A stretch of DNA of 64,000 nt from Sphingomicrobium sp. (GCA_030447545.1 JAUJOV010000001.1:1-64000), one strand, 5' to 3'. Counted from the first letter of the stretch, positions 46,821 through 57,744 are shown. Numbers and translations: made by a program. The notes: generated by a model not told the origin, from the sequence alone.

Positions 46821-48165
46821 CGGCGGGGTGGGTCGACGGAAACGCCGTACAAGTCGTGCTCGTCTGAATCCTCGACCCGTACTGATAGGATGTCGCCCGG
46901 CGACAGGTGGCCGGCGTCGCACAGGTGGACTTCGCCGTCGATCTCGGGCGCGTCCGCCTTCGAGCGGCCCGTGGCGCCGGCGGTGTCAGCATCCACTGCG
47001 TCAACCAGCACTTCCAGCGTCGTGCCGACCCTGGCGCGCAGCTTTTCGGCGGAGATGCGCGCGGAGAGAGTCATGATCCGCTCGAAACGCTCCTGCTTGA
47101 CCTCCTCGGGGACCCGGTCGGGCAGCGCGTTCGCGGCGGCGCCCTGGACGGGCTCGAACTTGAACGCGCCGACGCGGTCGAGCCGGGCTTCCTCGAGCCA
47201 TGAAAGCAGATAGGCAAAATCCTCCTCCGTCTCGCCGGGAAAGCCGACGACGAAGCTCGAGCGGACGGCGATGTCGGGCACCAGGGCACGCCACGACTTG
47301 AGCCGCTCGAGCACCTTGGCCTCGTTGGCGGGGCGGCGCATCGCCCGAAGCACCTTCGGGCTCGCGTGCTGGAACGGGATGTCGAGGTAGGGGAGGACGA
47401 GACCCTCGGCCATCAGCGGGATCACCGCGTCGACGTGCGGGTAGGGGTAGACGTAGTGGAGGCGGACCCAGGCTCCCAGCGTGCCGAGCTCGCGCGCAAG
47501 GTCGGTCATGTGCGCGCGCACTTCGCGGCCTTTCCAGCTGCGCGGCTGGTGGCGGATGTCGACGCCGTAAGCCGACGTGTCCTGGCTGATGACCAGAAGC
47601 TCCTTCGTGCCCGCCTCGACCAGCTTGTCGGCCTCGCGCAGGATCGCGTCTGGGCGGCGGCTGGCGAGGTCGCCGCGGAGGCTCGGGATGATGCAGAAGC
47701 TGCAGCGGTGGTTGCAGCCCTCCGAGATCTTCAAATAGCTGTAGTGGCGGGGGTGAGCTTGAGGCCGGCCTCGGGCACGAGGTCGAGGTAGGGCGAGGCC
47801 GCGGGCGGGGCAGCGTCGTGCACGGCGGCGACGACTTCCTCATATTGCTGCGGGCCGGTGACGGCGAGCACGTCGGGGAAGCGGGCGCGGATGACTTCGG
47901 CCTCTTTGCCCATGCACCCGGTGACGACCACTCGGCCGTTCTCGGCAATGGCCTCGCCGATCGCCTCGAGGCTTTCCTCCTTCGCGGAATCGAGGAAGCC
48001 GCAGGTGTTGACGAGGACGACGTCGGCGCCGGCATAGTCTCCCGACATCTGGTAGCCGTCGGCGCGCAGCTTGGTGATGATCCGCTCGCTGTCGACCAAA
48101 GCCTTGGGACAGCCGAGCGAGACCAGGCCCACGCGCGGGGGTCGAGGAAGAGTGATGGTGGTCAT
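46817..48165 (-). CDS. rimO: Ribosomal protein S12 methylthiotransferase
   Basis: Radical-SAM enzyme adding a methylthio group to an Asp of ribosomal protein S12. [29 protein letters not shown] at 48165, [31 protein letters not shown] (the N-terminal cluster cysteines), [21 protein letters not shown] (CxxxCxxC radical-SAM) and a C-terminal TRAM domain. A single frame change near 47745 splits the two halves. Total about 450 codons. Confidence 0.94.
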
Positions 48166-48233
48166 CGGGAAGGCGGCCATGTAGGGAGGATTTCGGGCAA
48201 AATCGAGGCCTTGTGGGCCAATAGAGGGGACGA

Positions 48234-49262
48234 ATGCCGGCAGCGAAGGAAAGCGGCGACCTGCTCGTGCTTCGGCGCAAGGCGCGCGACTCCGGCTGGT
48301 TCGGCCTCGCCTGGCGCATCGCGGCCGTCATCGGCCTGGTCAGCTTTCTGGTCGCCGTCCACTGGCTCGAACGCGAGGGACTCAAGGACAATCTGGATGG
48401 GCACGTCAGCTTCCTCGACGTGATCTATTTCACTATGATCAGCGCGACGACCACGGGCTACGGCGACATCGTTCCGGTCACCCAGAACACGCGGATGTTC
48501 GATGCGTTGGTCGTCACTCCGGTCAGGATATTCTTCCTGCTGATCTTCGTCGGCACCGCCTACATGTTCGTGGCGAGGCGTTCGTGGGAAAAGTTCATCA
48601 TGAAGCGAATACAGCGCAGCCTTCAGGACCATATCGTGATCGCCGGCTACGGCACCAAGAACCGCCGTGCGGTCCAGGAGCTCATCGATCTCGGCGCCGA
48701 TCCCCAGAACATCGTGGTCATCGACCCCAACGAGGAGCGGCTGGCCCGAGCGCAGGAGCTCGGCTGCACGGTGCTCAAGGCCGACGCGACGCGCGACGAG
48801 ACCTTGAAGGCGGTGCACGTCGAGCGCGCCCAGCTGGTGATCATTTCGGCCGGGCGCGACGACACGTCGATCCTCATTTGCCTCACGGTTCGGCACCTTG
48901 CGCCCAAGGTCCGAATCAGCATCGCGGTCAACGAGGAGGACAATGAGGCACCGGCGCGCCGCGCGGGGGCTGACGTGGTCGTCAACCCGCTCGACTTCGC
49001 GGGCCTACTTCTGGCGACCACCCACGGCGGGCAGCACATTGCCGACTATCTCGGCGACCTCGCCTCGATGAAGGGCAAGGTGCGGATGATCGAGCGGGAG
49101 GTGCAGCCCGAGGAGATCGGCAAGTCCTTGAAGGACATTTGTTCTGATGGGCTGGGGCTGAGGATCATTCGCGAGGGGACGGCCTATGGCTTCTGGCGAC
49201 CGCAGGTTGCCGAGCTGCAGCCTGGCGACATCGTGATGGAGATCCGGCCGACCGCGGGCTGA
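48234..49262 (+). CDS. Potassium channel with TrkA-N (RCK) domain
   Basis: 342 residues. Two helices flank a pore helix and selectivity filter [12 protein letters not shown] (about residues 78-89), with a cytosolic Rossmann RCK_N ([17 protein letters not shown]) and TrkA-C domain. A two-helix K+ channel of the Kch/MthK type, regulated by ligand binding to the RCK gate. Intact reading frame, likely monocistronic. Confidence 0.9.
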   Translation: MPAAKESGDLLVLRRKARDSGWFGLAWRIAAVIGLVSFLVAVHWLEREGLKDNLDGHVSFLDVIYFTMISATTTGYGDIVPVTQNTRMFDALVVTPVRIFFLLIFVGTAYMFVARRSWEKFIMKRIQRSLQDHIVIAGYGTKNRRAVQELIDLGADPQNIVVIDPNEERLARAQELGCTVLKADATRDETLKAVHVERAQLVIISAGRDDTSILICLTVRHLAPKVRISIAVNEEDNEAPARRAGADVVVNPLDFAGLLLATTHGGQHIADYLGDLASMKGKVRMIEREVQPEEIGKSLKDICSDGLGLRIIREGTAYGFWRPQVAELQPGDIVMEIRPTAG

Positions 49263-49340
49263 AGCGCCGCTGGGGCGCTGGCCTTGGGCGGAGGGCGCGT
49301 CTAAGAGGGCCGCCCTTAACGCCCTGGAGTCAAGTGAAGC

Positions 49341-50714
49341 ATGCGCATTGCGATGATCGGCACCGGTTATGTGGGCCTCGTGTCGGGCGCCTGCTTTGCC
49401 GACTTCGGGCACGAAGTGGCCTGCGTCGACAAGGACGCCGGCAAGATCGACGCGCTCAAATCGGGCGTGATGCCGATCTGGGAGCCGGGGCTCGAGGGCC
49501 TGGTCAAGGCCAATGTCGAGCGTGGCCGGCTTAGCTTCACGACCGACCTTGCGCAGGGCGTGGAGGGCGCCGAAGCCATCTTCATCGCGGTGGGCACGCC
49601 GGCGCGGCGCGGTGACGGCCATGCCGACCTCACCTTTGTGTTCGATGCGGTGCGCGAGCTTGCCCGCGCACTGAGGCAGCCGGTGGTCGTCGTCACCAAG
49701 TCGACAGTTCCGGTCGGTACCGGCGACCGCATCTCCGAGCTGCTGAAGGCCGAAGGCGCGCCGGCGGGCACCAGCGTCGCGTCCAATCCCGAATTCCTGC
49801 GCGAAGGTGCCGCGATCGCCGACTTCAAGCATCCCGATCGGATCGTCGTCGGCGCCGAAGACGAGCGTGCTCGCCAGGTGCTTCGCGAAATCTACCGGCC
49901 CCTGTTCCTCAACAAGGCGCCGATCCTGTTCACCGGCCGCCGTACGGCCGAGCTCACGAAATATGCGGCAAACGCCTTTCTTGCGACCAAGATCAGCTTC
50001 ATCAACGAGATCGCCGACCTGTGCGAGGCGGTCGATGCCGACGTGCAGGAAGTCGCGCGCGGGATCGGGCTCGACAACCGCATCGGGCCCAAGTTCCTTC
50101 ACCCGGGGCCGGGCTATGGCGGGAGCTGCTTCCCCAAGGACACGCTTGCGCTTCTGCAGACCGCGAACGAGGCGGGCGTCGAGCAGCGGATCGTCGGGAC
50201 GGTCGTCCACGTCAACACGCAGCGCAAGGCGGGAATGGCCAAGCGCGTCGCGCGCGCGCTCGGCGGGAGTGTCGAGGGCAGGCGGGTCGCGCTGCTCGGC
50301 CTGGCGTTCAAGCCGAACACCGACGACATGCGCGACGCGCCGTCGATCCCGCTGGCCAACGCGCTGCTGGAGCAAGGCGCGAGCGTCGCCGCCTTCGACC
50401 CCGCTGCCCGCGAGCAGGCGCAAGCGGTGCTCGAGGGAGTCGAGTTCGCAAGCGACGCCTATGCCGCGGCGAACGGCGCCGACGCGCTGGTCATTGTCAC
50501 CGAGTGGGACGAGTTCCGGGCGCTCGACCTCGACCGGCTTGCGCGGACGATGGGGGGGGCGGTGATGGTCGATCTGCGCAACGTCTATGACCGTGCGGAG
50601 GCCGAGGAAGCGGGGTTCGAATATTTCGGCCTCGGCCGCGGGCGCATCGACGGCCGCAACTCGCATCTGAAGCTGGTCAAGAGCGGCGAGGCGGGAGCCA
50701 AGGCGGCGCGCTGA
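49341..50714 (+). CDS. ugd: UDP-glucose 6-dehydrogenase
   Basis: 457 residues. NAD motif MIGTGYVGLVSGACFADFGH, then TKSTVPVGTGDRI and the active-site Cys in GPGYGGSCFPKDT. The C-terminus has LLGLAFKPNTDDMRDAPSIPL. It makes UDP-glucuronate, a precursor for exopolysaccharide or lipopolysaccharide. Not adjacent to the exopolysaccharide cluster but near it (3.5 kb away). Confidence 0.95.
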   Translation: MRIAMIGTGYVGLVSGACFADFGHEVACVDKDAGKIDALKSGVMPIWEPGLEGLVKANVERGRLSFTTDLAQGVEGAEAIFIAVGTPARRGDGHADLTFVFDAVRELARALRQPVVVVTKSTVPVGTGDRISELLKAEGAPAGTSVASNPEFLREGAAIADFKHPDRIVVGAEDERARQVLREIYRPLFLNKAPILFTGRRTAELTKYAANAFLATKISFINEIADLCEAVDADVQEVARGIGLDNRIGPKFLHPGPGYGGSCFPKDTLALLQTANEAGVEQRIVGTVVHVNTQRKAGMAKRVARALGGSVEGRRVALLGLAFKPNTDDMRDAPSIPLANALLEQGASVAAFDPAAREQAQAVLEGVEFASDAYAAANGADALVIVTEWDEFRALDLDRLARTMGGAVMVDLRNVYDRAEAEEAGFEYFGLGRGRIDGRNSHLKLVKSGEAGAKAAR

Positions 50715-50807
50715 GCAGGAGCCCGCGCGCGAGCGCAGATTGCCCCGCTTCGGTACATGCCCCGAAACCCGCTTGTCGGGCGCGATTGCTCGGGCGATCG
50801 ATTGGCC

Positions 50808-51086
50808 ATGATCAGCGTCCTCGCCTTGCTGGCTGCGGTTGTGTCGGGAGACCTGCCGGCAGGAATTGGCCGCGCGCAGGCGGGCCTCGTAGCGACTGCG
50901 ACCGTGATCCGTCCAGCCGAGATTTCAACGGTCAGCACCGACAGCGAAAGGGATGTGGTGACTGTCACCAAATCGGTCGAGACCAGAATGGCCGCCGAGG
51001 GGGGCACGATCACTCGCCTGGACGGCGATCGCTGGTCCGTCAGCCAGGCCGGTGCTGAACCGGTGGTGGTCTCGCTCACCTACTGA
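50808..51086 (+). CDS. Short exported hypothetical protein
   Basis: About 92 residues starting MISVLALLAAVVSGDLPAGIG at 50808 (signal-like). The mature part is Thr/Val-rich (STVSTDSERDVVTVTKSVETRM) and ends EPVVVSLTY, like a beta-rich fimbrial fragment. It sits between ugd and the SCPU fimbrial cluster. No known family. An in-frame ATG at 50757 is upstream but less likely. Confidence 0.5.
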   Translation: MISVLALLAAVVSGDLPAGIGRAQAGLVATATVIRPAEISTVSTDSERDVVTVTKSVETRMAAEGGTITRLDGDRWSVSQAGAEPVVVSLTY

Positions 51087-51325
51087 GCAGCGCCCGCGCG
51101 CAGCCGCCGCAGCAATCCGCTCGAACGCGCGGCGAGCGTCAGCGCGTGCGTGGACGGTCCGTATCGGTTCTACCCGCAACTCCCGGTTAAACCCCTCCAC
51201 CTATTGGACAAATCACCTCGCGGGGCATCGGCGGCTAATCCGCAAAGCTCGACGCACGCGGAGAAGAAGACTCGGGGCCGTAACGCATGGTGCGTCAGGC
51301 GGCACTCAATCGATGGAGATAAAGC

Positions 51326-51844
51326 GTGAACCAGTCAGTCAGAAATACCCTGCGCGTCGCCGCACTCACCGGTGTTGTGACCATCGCGATCACTGCACAG
51401 CCGGCGCTTGCCGCCGACACGACTTCCACTCTCTCATCCAGCGCGACCGTCACGGCGGACTGCACTGTCAGCACCACGGCCGTCGCGTTCGGCAACGTCA
51501 ATGCCACGCTGAACACGAACGTCGACAGCACCGGCGGAATCTCGGTCACCTGCACCAATGGCACGGCCTGGACGGCAAAGGCCAATGCCGGCGGCGGCAC
51601 CAGCGCGACGATCACCGACCGCAGGATGATGAGCGGCCTGGAGGTGCTGAAGTATGGGCTGTACACCGACACCAATCGCACGCTCGTGTGGGGTGACGGC
51701 AGCACCGGCAATGGCGTGACGATTACCGGCAACGGCACCGGCTCGGCTCAGGCCAGCACGATCTACGCGCGCGTTCCGTCGGGTCAGACCGCGGCAAAGG
51801 CCGGCAGCTACACCGACAGCGTCACGGTCACCGTCTCCTACTAG
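51326..51844 (+). CDS. Spore coat protein U-type fimbrial subunit (SCPU), first copy
   Basis: 172 residues. Signal peptide ALTGVVTIAITAQPALAA; mature SCPU domain with VTADCTVSTTAVAFGNVNATLNT, ISVTCTNG, LEVLKYGLYTDTNRTLVWGDG and TIYARVPSGQTAAKAGSYTDSVTVTVSY. Subunits of this type are assembled by a chaperone/usher system, present immediately downstream. The Cys pair would form the conserved disulphide. Confidence 0.9.
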   Translation: MNQSVRNTLRVAALTGVVTIAITAQPALAADTTSTLSSSATVTADCTVSTTAVAFGNVNATLNTNVDSTGGISVTCTNGTAWTAKANAGGGTSATITDRRMMSGLEVLKYGLYTDTNRTLVWGDGSTGNGVTITGNGTGSAQASTIYARVPSGQTAAKAGSYTDSVTVTVSY

Positions 51845-51847
51845 GAC

Positions 51848-52600
51848 GTGATCGTGTCAGCACGCAAATGGGCAAGGCTCGGCAGCCGTAGTGGTCGCCG
51901 GGCCGCTGCCTTCGCAGGATTGATCGTAGGCGCGAGCTTCACCGCTCCGGTCACTGCCGGGTCGTTCAAGGTCAACTCGGTTCACATCACGCTGCCTGCC
52001 AATCGGCAGGCAGCGTCGCTTACGATCGCCAACAGCGACGCTGCCCCGGTGTCGATCAGGGTCGTGACCTTTGCCTGGACCCAGGCCGGCGGAGTCGACC
52101 TCTACACGCCGACGGACGATGTCATCGCCTCGCCGCCGATCTTCACGATCCAGCCGGGCAGGACGCAGCTGCTCCGGGTCGGGCTCAAGAACCGCGCCCT
52201 GGCGGGCGCTTATCGGGTGATCCTCGAGGAAATCCCGCGCAACGTGCCGGTCGGCGGCCAGATCCAGGTGACTTTGCGCCTCGACCTGCCGCTCTATTTG
52301 CTTCCGAAGGGCGGCGGAAAGGCCGAGCTCGGCTGGCGGGCGTGGCGCGAGCAGAATGGCGAAATCATCGTCGAGGGCCGGAATAGCGGCTCGCTTCACG
52401 GCCAGGTGCTCGAGCTGTCGGCGGTCCAGGGCGGGCAGCGCCACCTGCTTTCCAAGGACATGGGCGTCGTCCTCCCCTCGAGCGCCCGAATCTGGAAGAT
52501 CGGCAGGCTGCCGGGGCTCCAGGCAGGAGCACCACTGGTCCTCAGCGTTCGGAGTCCCGCCGGTGAAACGCAAGCTCCGCTCGTCATTGAGCAGCGCTAG
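51848..52600 (+). CDS. Fimbrial periplasmic chaperone (PapD-like)
   Basis: 250 residues from the GTG at 51848, three bases after the SCPU stop. Signal region FAGLIVGASFTAPVTAGSF. PapD-like domain: LTIANSDAAPVSIRVVTFAWTQ, SPPIFTIQPGRTQLLRVGL and YRVILEEIP. Delivers subunits to the usher. Its last 38 bases overlap the usher start. Confidence 0.9.
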   Translation: MIVSARKWARLGSRSGRRAAAFAGLIVGASFTAPVTAGSFKVNSVHITLPANRQAASLTIANSDAAPVSIRVVTFAWTQAGGVDLYTPTDDVIASPPIFTIQPGRTQLLRVGLKNRALAGAYRVILEEIPRNVPVGGQIQVTLRLDLPLYLLPKGGGKAELGWRAWREQNGEIIVEGRNSGSLHGQVLELSAVQGGQRHLLSKDMGVVLPSSARIWKIGRLPGLQAGAPLVLSVRSPAGETQAPLVIEQR

Positions 52601-54893
52601 CCTGCTTGCGCTGCTGCTGCCCGCACCTGCGCTCGGAACGGGGGTGCGGGAGCAGCGGCGCAGGCCGTCGGCGCGGTCGCTCCAGGCGATCTCCAGGAAG
52701 CGCTGGTTTCGGTCAGCGTCAACGGCTCGCCGGCCGGCGAGCCGGCTGTCATTCTGCGCGCAGCCGACGGGTCGATCTATGTTCCGGCCTAGATCCTTCC
52801 TCGTGGCGATTGAAGGTCGATGCCCGCCTTCCTCGGGGCGGGACGGCCTTTCATCGGCTCAGCGGCATGGCCGGCCTGACCCTCAAGGCTCGACGAGGCG
52901 ACAGCTGCTCGCTCTGCAGGCCGAGCCTGGCCTGTTCGAGCGGGTCCGGCTTTCCTATGCCAATGTCGAGATCGACAAGCTGGTCGGCGGCACCGGCGCG
53001 TTCCTGAACTACGAAGCCACCGCCCAGGCCGCGGACGGGCTGTCACCGGCGGCGAGCGTTCGAGGCCGGCATATTCACATCGATGGGAGTGGGCATCGCC
53101 GGCTTCATCGGCCGCTGGACCCGGCAAGGGGCGGGCTTCGTCCGGCTCGATACCAACTGGACCATCGACGACCCCGCAAACATGCGCGTCCTGAGGTTGG
53201 GCGACAGCATTTCGCGCGGCGGGGTCGGCGGGGGTCCGCTGCGTTTCGCCGGAATCCAGGCTGCGCGCAATTTCTCGGTCCAGCCGGGCTTCGTTACCAT
53301 CCCGCTGCCCTCGCTCAGCGCGAGCGCCGCGCTACCTTCGGTGGTCGACGTCTATGTCGACGGAGCGCTTCGCCAGAGCCGCGACGTCCAGCCCGGCCCC
53401 TTCGAAATCGCCGACGTGCCGGTCGTCACCGGCGGCGGGGTGCAGCTTATCGTCCGCGACCTGCTCGGCCGCGAGGTGCTGTACCGCCAGTCCTACTACT
53501 CGGCTCCAACGCTGCTGAGGAGGGCTTGCACGATTATTCCTACGAGCTTGGATTTTTGCGCCGCTCGTTCGGCCGGAGGAGCAACGATTATGGCGAGCTG
53601 ATGCTGTCGGGGACCCACCGCTATGGCTTCAGCCAAAGGCTGACCGGCGAAGCGCATGCGGAAATGTCGAAAGACGTTCAGATGGCAGGGCTCGCGGCCA
53701 ACGCAATCATTGGCGATGCCGCCCAGGTCGCGGTTTCGCTCGCGGGGAGCCGGTCCGAACGCGGCGCCGGAGCGCTCGCCGGGCTGACGATGGAGCACCG
53801 CAGCCGCGGCCTTTCGCTTGGAGTCCAGGGCGAGTTCACCACCCCCGATTACATGGCGCTGGGCTGGAGCCCCGAGCGGCGGCCGCCCAGGTCCGTGATC
53901 CAGGCGTTCGCCGGAGTTCCGACGGGTTTCGGCTCGCTTGGACTGTTCTACCTTCGCCGCGACGGCCGAAGCGAACCAGATGCCGAATTCGTCAGCGGCA
54001 ATGCGTCGGTTCGGCTCGGAGCGTTCGCGAGCCTCAACCTGGCGGCCCGCATGGACCTGCGGGACTCGAACGGGCTCGCCGCCGACCTGAGCCTGACTGT
54101 GCCGCTCGGGCTGCGGCAGTCCGCCAGCGCGGGCGCGTCACTCAGCGATGGCGCGGTTTCCCTGCGATCGTCGCTTCAGAAGAGCCTGCCGGTCGGACAG
54201 GGCTTCGGCTATCGGTTCGACACCTACGTCGGCAACGTCAACAGGATCGACGCAACCGCCTTGCTCCAGACGAGCTTCGGCCTGCACGATGCGCAGCTGA
54301 CCTGGACCGACGGCCAGACGGGTGCCCGGCTGTCCACTGCGGGCGGGATCGGACTTATCGGCGGTGAGCTGTTCGCGTCGCGCCAGCTGACCCAGAGCTT
54401 CGCGACGGTGCAGGTCGGCGGGTACGAGAACGTGTGAGTCTATGCCGACAACCAGCTGATCGGACGCACCGATTCGAGCGGCCGTATCGTCGTTCCACGG
54501 CTGAGGCCGTTCGAGCGCAACAGGCTGCGCATCGAGGTCGCCGACCTGCCCCTCGACGCCGAAATCACCGGTGGGGAACAGACGGTCCGTCCGTACAATC
54601 GCCATGGAGTCCAGGTCGACTTTGCGGTCAAACCCGCCCGCGCAGCGATCATCCGCATCCTGCTCGCGGATGGCTCGCCGCTTCCGGGCGGATCGGTGGT
54701 GATTGTGGCAGGCTCGAGCGAGGAATTCGTCAGCGCGCCTGGCGGCGAGGTCTATCTGACCGGCCTGTCCGAGCGGAACAAGGCGGTGGCGAGCTGGTCC
54801 GCCGGGCAATGCGAGATCGAGTTTCAATTCGTCGACACCGGCGAGCCGCAACCGCGGCTCGGCGACATCCAGTGCAGGAGCCTCATCCGATGA
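52563..54893 (+). CDS. Fimbrial outer-membrane usher protein (multiple interruptions)
   Basis: GTG at 52563 (MKRKLRSSLSSASLLALLLPAPALG, signal peptide). Usher segments are FIGRWTRQGAGFVRLDTNWTIDDPANMRVLRLGDSISRGG, YVDGALRQSRDVQPGPFEIADVPVVTGGGVQLIVRDLLGREVLYRQSYYSA and GELMLSGTHRYGFSQRLTGEAHAE. The C-terminal domain reads VQVGGYENV then VYADNQLIGRTDSSGRIVVPRLRP. Frame changes occur near 52650-52900, 53060 and 53520. An in-frame TGA at 54435 (between YENV and VYADN, where Arg would fit) also interrupts it. Whether the TGA is real or a CGA-to-TGA error is open. Total about 776 codons. Confidence 0.85.
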
Positions 54894-55330
54894 CCAGGCG
54901 CAATTCCTGGTTTGGCCGCTGCGTGGCGGCAGGCACCCTGCTGAGCATAGCGGCTCCGGCGGCCGCGGACTGCACGGCGAGCACCCAGGCGGTGAGCTTC
55001 GGCGCCTACGATACGCTGAGCAACGCGGCACTCGATGGCGTCGGCAACGTGCATGTGAATTGCGCAGCCGCGCTCCCCTTCACGGTCAAGCTGGGCCCCG
55101 GCAACGGGATGATCGACGCACGCCACATGCTGAACGGGACAGAGCAGCTCGGCTACAATCTCTACACCGACGCTACGCGGCTGTTCGTCTGGGGCGACGG
55201 TCTGACCGGCAGCAGCGTCACGTCCACGGGAACCAGCGTGGACCTTCCAGTCTACGGACGGATTCCGGCGCTTCAGAACGTCCGGGTCGGAACCTATATC
55301 GACACGCTCGTCGTCACCGTCACCTTCTGA
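54890..55330 (+). CDS. Spore coat protein U-type fimbrial subunit (SCPU), second copy
   Basis: 146 residues starting MTRRNSWFGRCVAAGTLLSIAAPAAA at 54890, overlapping the usher stop by ATGA. The SCPU domain shows CTASTQAVSFGAYDTLSNAALDG, HVNCAAALPFTVKLGPGNG and LNGTEQLGYNLYTDATRLFVWGDG. It ends VYGRIPALQNVRVGTYIDTLVVTVTF. A subunit, possibly the tip adhesin, of the same fimbria. Confidence 0.9.
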   Translation: MTRRNSWFGRCVAAGTLLSIAAPAAADCTASTQAVSFGAYDTLSNAALDGVGNVHVNCAAALPFTVKLGPGNGMIDARHMLNGTEQLGYNLYTDATRLFVWGDGLTGSSVTSTGTSVDLPVYGRIPALQNVRVGTYIDTLVVTVTF

Positions 55331-55465
55331 GCGCGCCCTTGTCACGGCCATTGAAGCCGCGAGGCGGCAGGAAGCTGGTCATCCAGCGCACGGACCTCGT
55401 CCCTTTCGTCCGCCTCGTGGAGATGGCAGACGCAACCGAACTGGGGATAGAGCGCTACGACTTCC

Positions 55466-56269
55466 ATGGATGTGAATGCTGTTGCCAACGCAGGCTGGTG
55501 GACCATCCAGCAGGGCGGTGGGCCCGTGCTTGCGACCGCGATCCACGACGGTCACGGCCTCCGCCCGGAGATTGCGCGCGAGATCGCGCTCAGCGATGCA
55601 GACCGGCTGCGGGAGGAGGACCCGTTCACCGGCGAGGCGGTCCGCAGTGTCCCCTTTCACGTCATTGCTCATCGGTCGCGCTTCGAATTCGATCTCAATC
55701 GAAACAGCGACAACGCGATCTATCGCAGCCCCGATCAATCCTGGGGCCTGGAGGTGTGGAAGTCGCGCCAGCTCGCTCCCGAGCTGGTGCGCCGTTCGCT
55801 GGAGCTCCACTCGGAGTATTACCGCGTGCTCCAGTCTCTCCTCGACGGGCTTGCCGAGCGCCACGACCGCTTCGCGGTCATCGACGTCCACAGCTATAAT
55901 CAGCGCCGAGCCGGGCCCGGCGGCGACCCGACGCCACAGCAGGAAGCCCCCGACATCAACATCGGCACTTTCTCGATGCCGCGCGAGCAGTGGGCGTTCC
56001 TGGTCGATCCGCTGATGGAGGCGATGCGCGGCTTCGACTTCAACGGCCGCCGCCTCGACGTGCGGGAAAACGTCGCCTTCCAGGGCAAGGGCGAGCAGAC
56101 CCGCTTCATCCACGAGCATTATCCTGGCCGAGCGTGCGCCATGGCGCTGGAGTTCAAGAAGTTCTTCATGGACGAGTGGAGCGGCGAGCCCGATTCCGTT
56201 GAGATCGCGGCGATGCGGGCGTTCATCACGCACATCGCTGCCGTGGCCGAGGACATTCTCGCGCAATGA
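55466..56269 (+). CDS. N-formylglutamate amidohydrolase family protein
   Basis: 267 residues. Motifs GGGPVLATAIHDGHGLRPEIA, FHVIAHRSRFEFDLNR, FAVIDVHSYNQRRAG, INIGTF and MALEFKKFFMDEW match the N-formylglutamate amidohydrolase (HutG-like) fold of zinc hydrolases. It is not next to histidine-degradation genes but coupled by ATGA to a DUF1704 protein, followed 6 bases later by an ATP-grasp protein. That argues for another substrate, perhaps a blocked peptide. First gene of the cassette. Confidence 0.88.
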   Translation: MDVNAVANAGWWTIQQGGGPVLATAIHDGHGLRPEIAREIALSDADRLREEDPFTGEAVRSVPFHVIAHRSRFEFDLNRNSDNAIYRSPDQSWGLEVWKSRQLAPELVRRSLELHSEYYRVLQSLLDGLAERHDRFAVIDVHSYNQRRAGPGGDPTPQQEAPDINIGTFSMPREQWAFLVDPLMEAMRGFDFNGRRLDVRENVAFQGKGEQTRFIHEHYPGRACAMALEFKKFFMDEWSGEPDSVEIAAMRAFITHIAAVAEDILAQ

Positions 56270-57738
56270 CGCGCGCGGGATCGCAGAGGCCGGACGAGCC
56301 ATTCCGGGCGAAGTTCGGAAAACGCGGCGAGCTTCGTCAGCCCGTCGGCCGCACCGGCCGCGCCCATCTCGACCGATGGCTGCCGTTCATTGTGCTCCAC
56401 CGCTCGTCGGATCCGTCCCACAGCATCGCCCGCCGGGTGGCGGTCAACAGCCCGGCCTATCTGATCTGGTCGCCCGAGGACGATTTGGCCGCTCGCCAGG
56501 CGATCGAGGCGCTCGCGCCGGCAATTGCCGACCATTTCGGTCGCATGCTCGTTCTCACGGTCGCCGATTCGGAGTGGCAGCCGGTCGCCGAAGGCTCCCA
56601 GCAGCTTGCGCCATTCGACGATCTGATTGGCGCTTCGGCCGGACCAAGCGCCAGTCGGGCGGTCGACTGCCTCGCTGACAGCCTCAAAAGCATTCGCCTC
56701 GATCTCAGAGCGCCGGAGGTGCACAAGACCGTGCTCGACGAGGCGGTGGCGCGCGACGCCCAGGGCCGCCCGCTCGCGCGGGTGTCCCTGTCGATCCTGG
56801 AAGACCCGCTGCTCGAACGGCTGCTGTCCGAGAAGAGGCAGGAGCTGGATCACCAGCTCACGATGCTCGCTACTCGCAACACACCCGCATTCCAGGCCGC
56901 GTCCCTTCTCCAATATGGCACCGTCAGTTCCCGGCTGCTCGAGGATGCCCGCGCAATCCTCGCGCGCCCCGACGGCAAGGCGGCGGACGGCGAGCGGCTT
57001 GGGGCAGCGGAGGTCGCCGAGGCCGCCCGGCAGCTGGTCGCGCAATACCGCTCGGTCGACCCGCGGTTCGAAGCGGCAATCGAAGTCCGCGACGACGTCG
57101 CGAGCCTGCTCGTCTCCGGCGAAAAGCTGATGATCGCCAGCAACACGTCGATGCTGCGCTCCCGCCTCGAAGCGCTCCTCGCGCACGAGGTCAGCGTTCA
57201 CTTGCTCACCTATTTCAACGGATCGGCTCAGGGTCTGACCGTCTTCCGCACGGGGCTCGCCGGCTATGAAGGCGTCCAGGAGGGCCTCGGCGTGTTCGCC
57301 GAATGGGCCGTGGGCGGACTGTCCGAGGCGCGGATGCGGCTGCTCGCAGGCCGCGTGGTCGCGGTTGCGGCAATGCTCGACGGAGCCGAGTTCGTGGAGG
57401 TGTACCGAACGCTCACCCGCGATCACGGCCTCGGCCGCAACCCGTCCTTCCACGTCGCTGCGCGGGTGTTCCGCTCGGGCGGCTTCGCCAAGGATATGAT
57501 CTACCTGAAGGGCTTCCAGAATGTGGTCGAGCTGGTCGGCTCGGGCGCTTCGCTTCGGCCGTTCTGGATCGGCAAGATCGCTCCCGGTCATGTCGGTGCG
57601 ATCGAGGAGCTGCTCCAGCGCGAATTGGTGCGTCCGCCAGTGTTCGAACCCTTGTTCCTCGAGCGCCGTGACGTTGCCGACCGGCTTGCTCGGCTCCGCG
57701 CCCGGTCCTCGTTCGATGCGATCCTCGATGTGGAGTGA
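56266..57738 (+). CDS. QEGLA-motif (DUF1704) putative metallopeptidase
   Basis: 490 residues. HEVSVHLLTYFNG (residues 307-319) gives an HExxxH zinc-like motif, and VQEGLGVFAEW (338-348) is the naming motif. The family is annotated flavohemoglobin expression-modulating QEGLA motif protein. Eukaryotic DUF1704 relatives include the tubulin carboxypeptidase MATCAP, so a C-terminal peptidase activity is plausible here. Start overlaps the preceding gene by 4 bases; the stop is 6 bases before the ATP-grasp gene. Unbroken frame. Confidence 0.87.
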   Translation: MTRAGSQRPDEPFRAKFGKRGELRQPVGRTGRAHLDRWLPFIVLHRSSDPSHSIARRVAVNSPAYLIWSPEDDLAARQAIEALAPAIADHFGRMLVLTVADSEWQPVAEGSQQLAPFDDLIGASAGPSASRAVDCLADSLKSIRLDLRAPEVHKTVLDEAVARDAQGRPLARVSLSILEDPLLERLLSEKRQELDHQLTMLATRNTPAFQAASLLQYGTVSSRLLEDARAILARPDGKAADGERLGAAEVAEAARQLVAQYRSVDPRFEAAIEVRDDVASLLVSGEKLMIASNTSMLRSRLEALLAHEVSVHLLTYFNGSAQGLTVFRTGLAGYEGVQEGLGVFAEWAVGGLSEARMRLLAGRVVAVAAMLDGAEFVEVYRTLTRDHGLGRNPSFHVAARVFRSGGFAKDMIYLKGFQNVVELVGSGASLRPFWIGKIAPGHVGAIEELLQRELVRPPVFEPLFLERRDVADRLARLRARSSFDAILDVE

Positions 57739-57744
57739 CTGACA

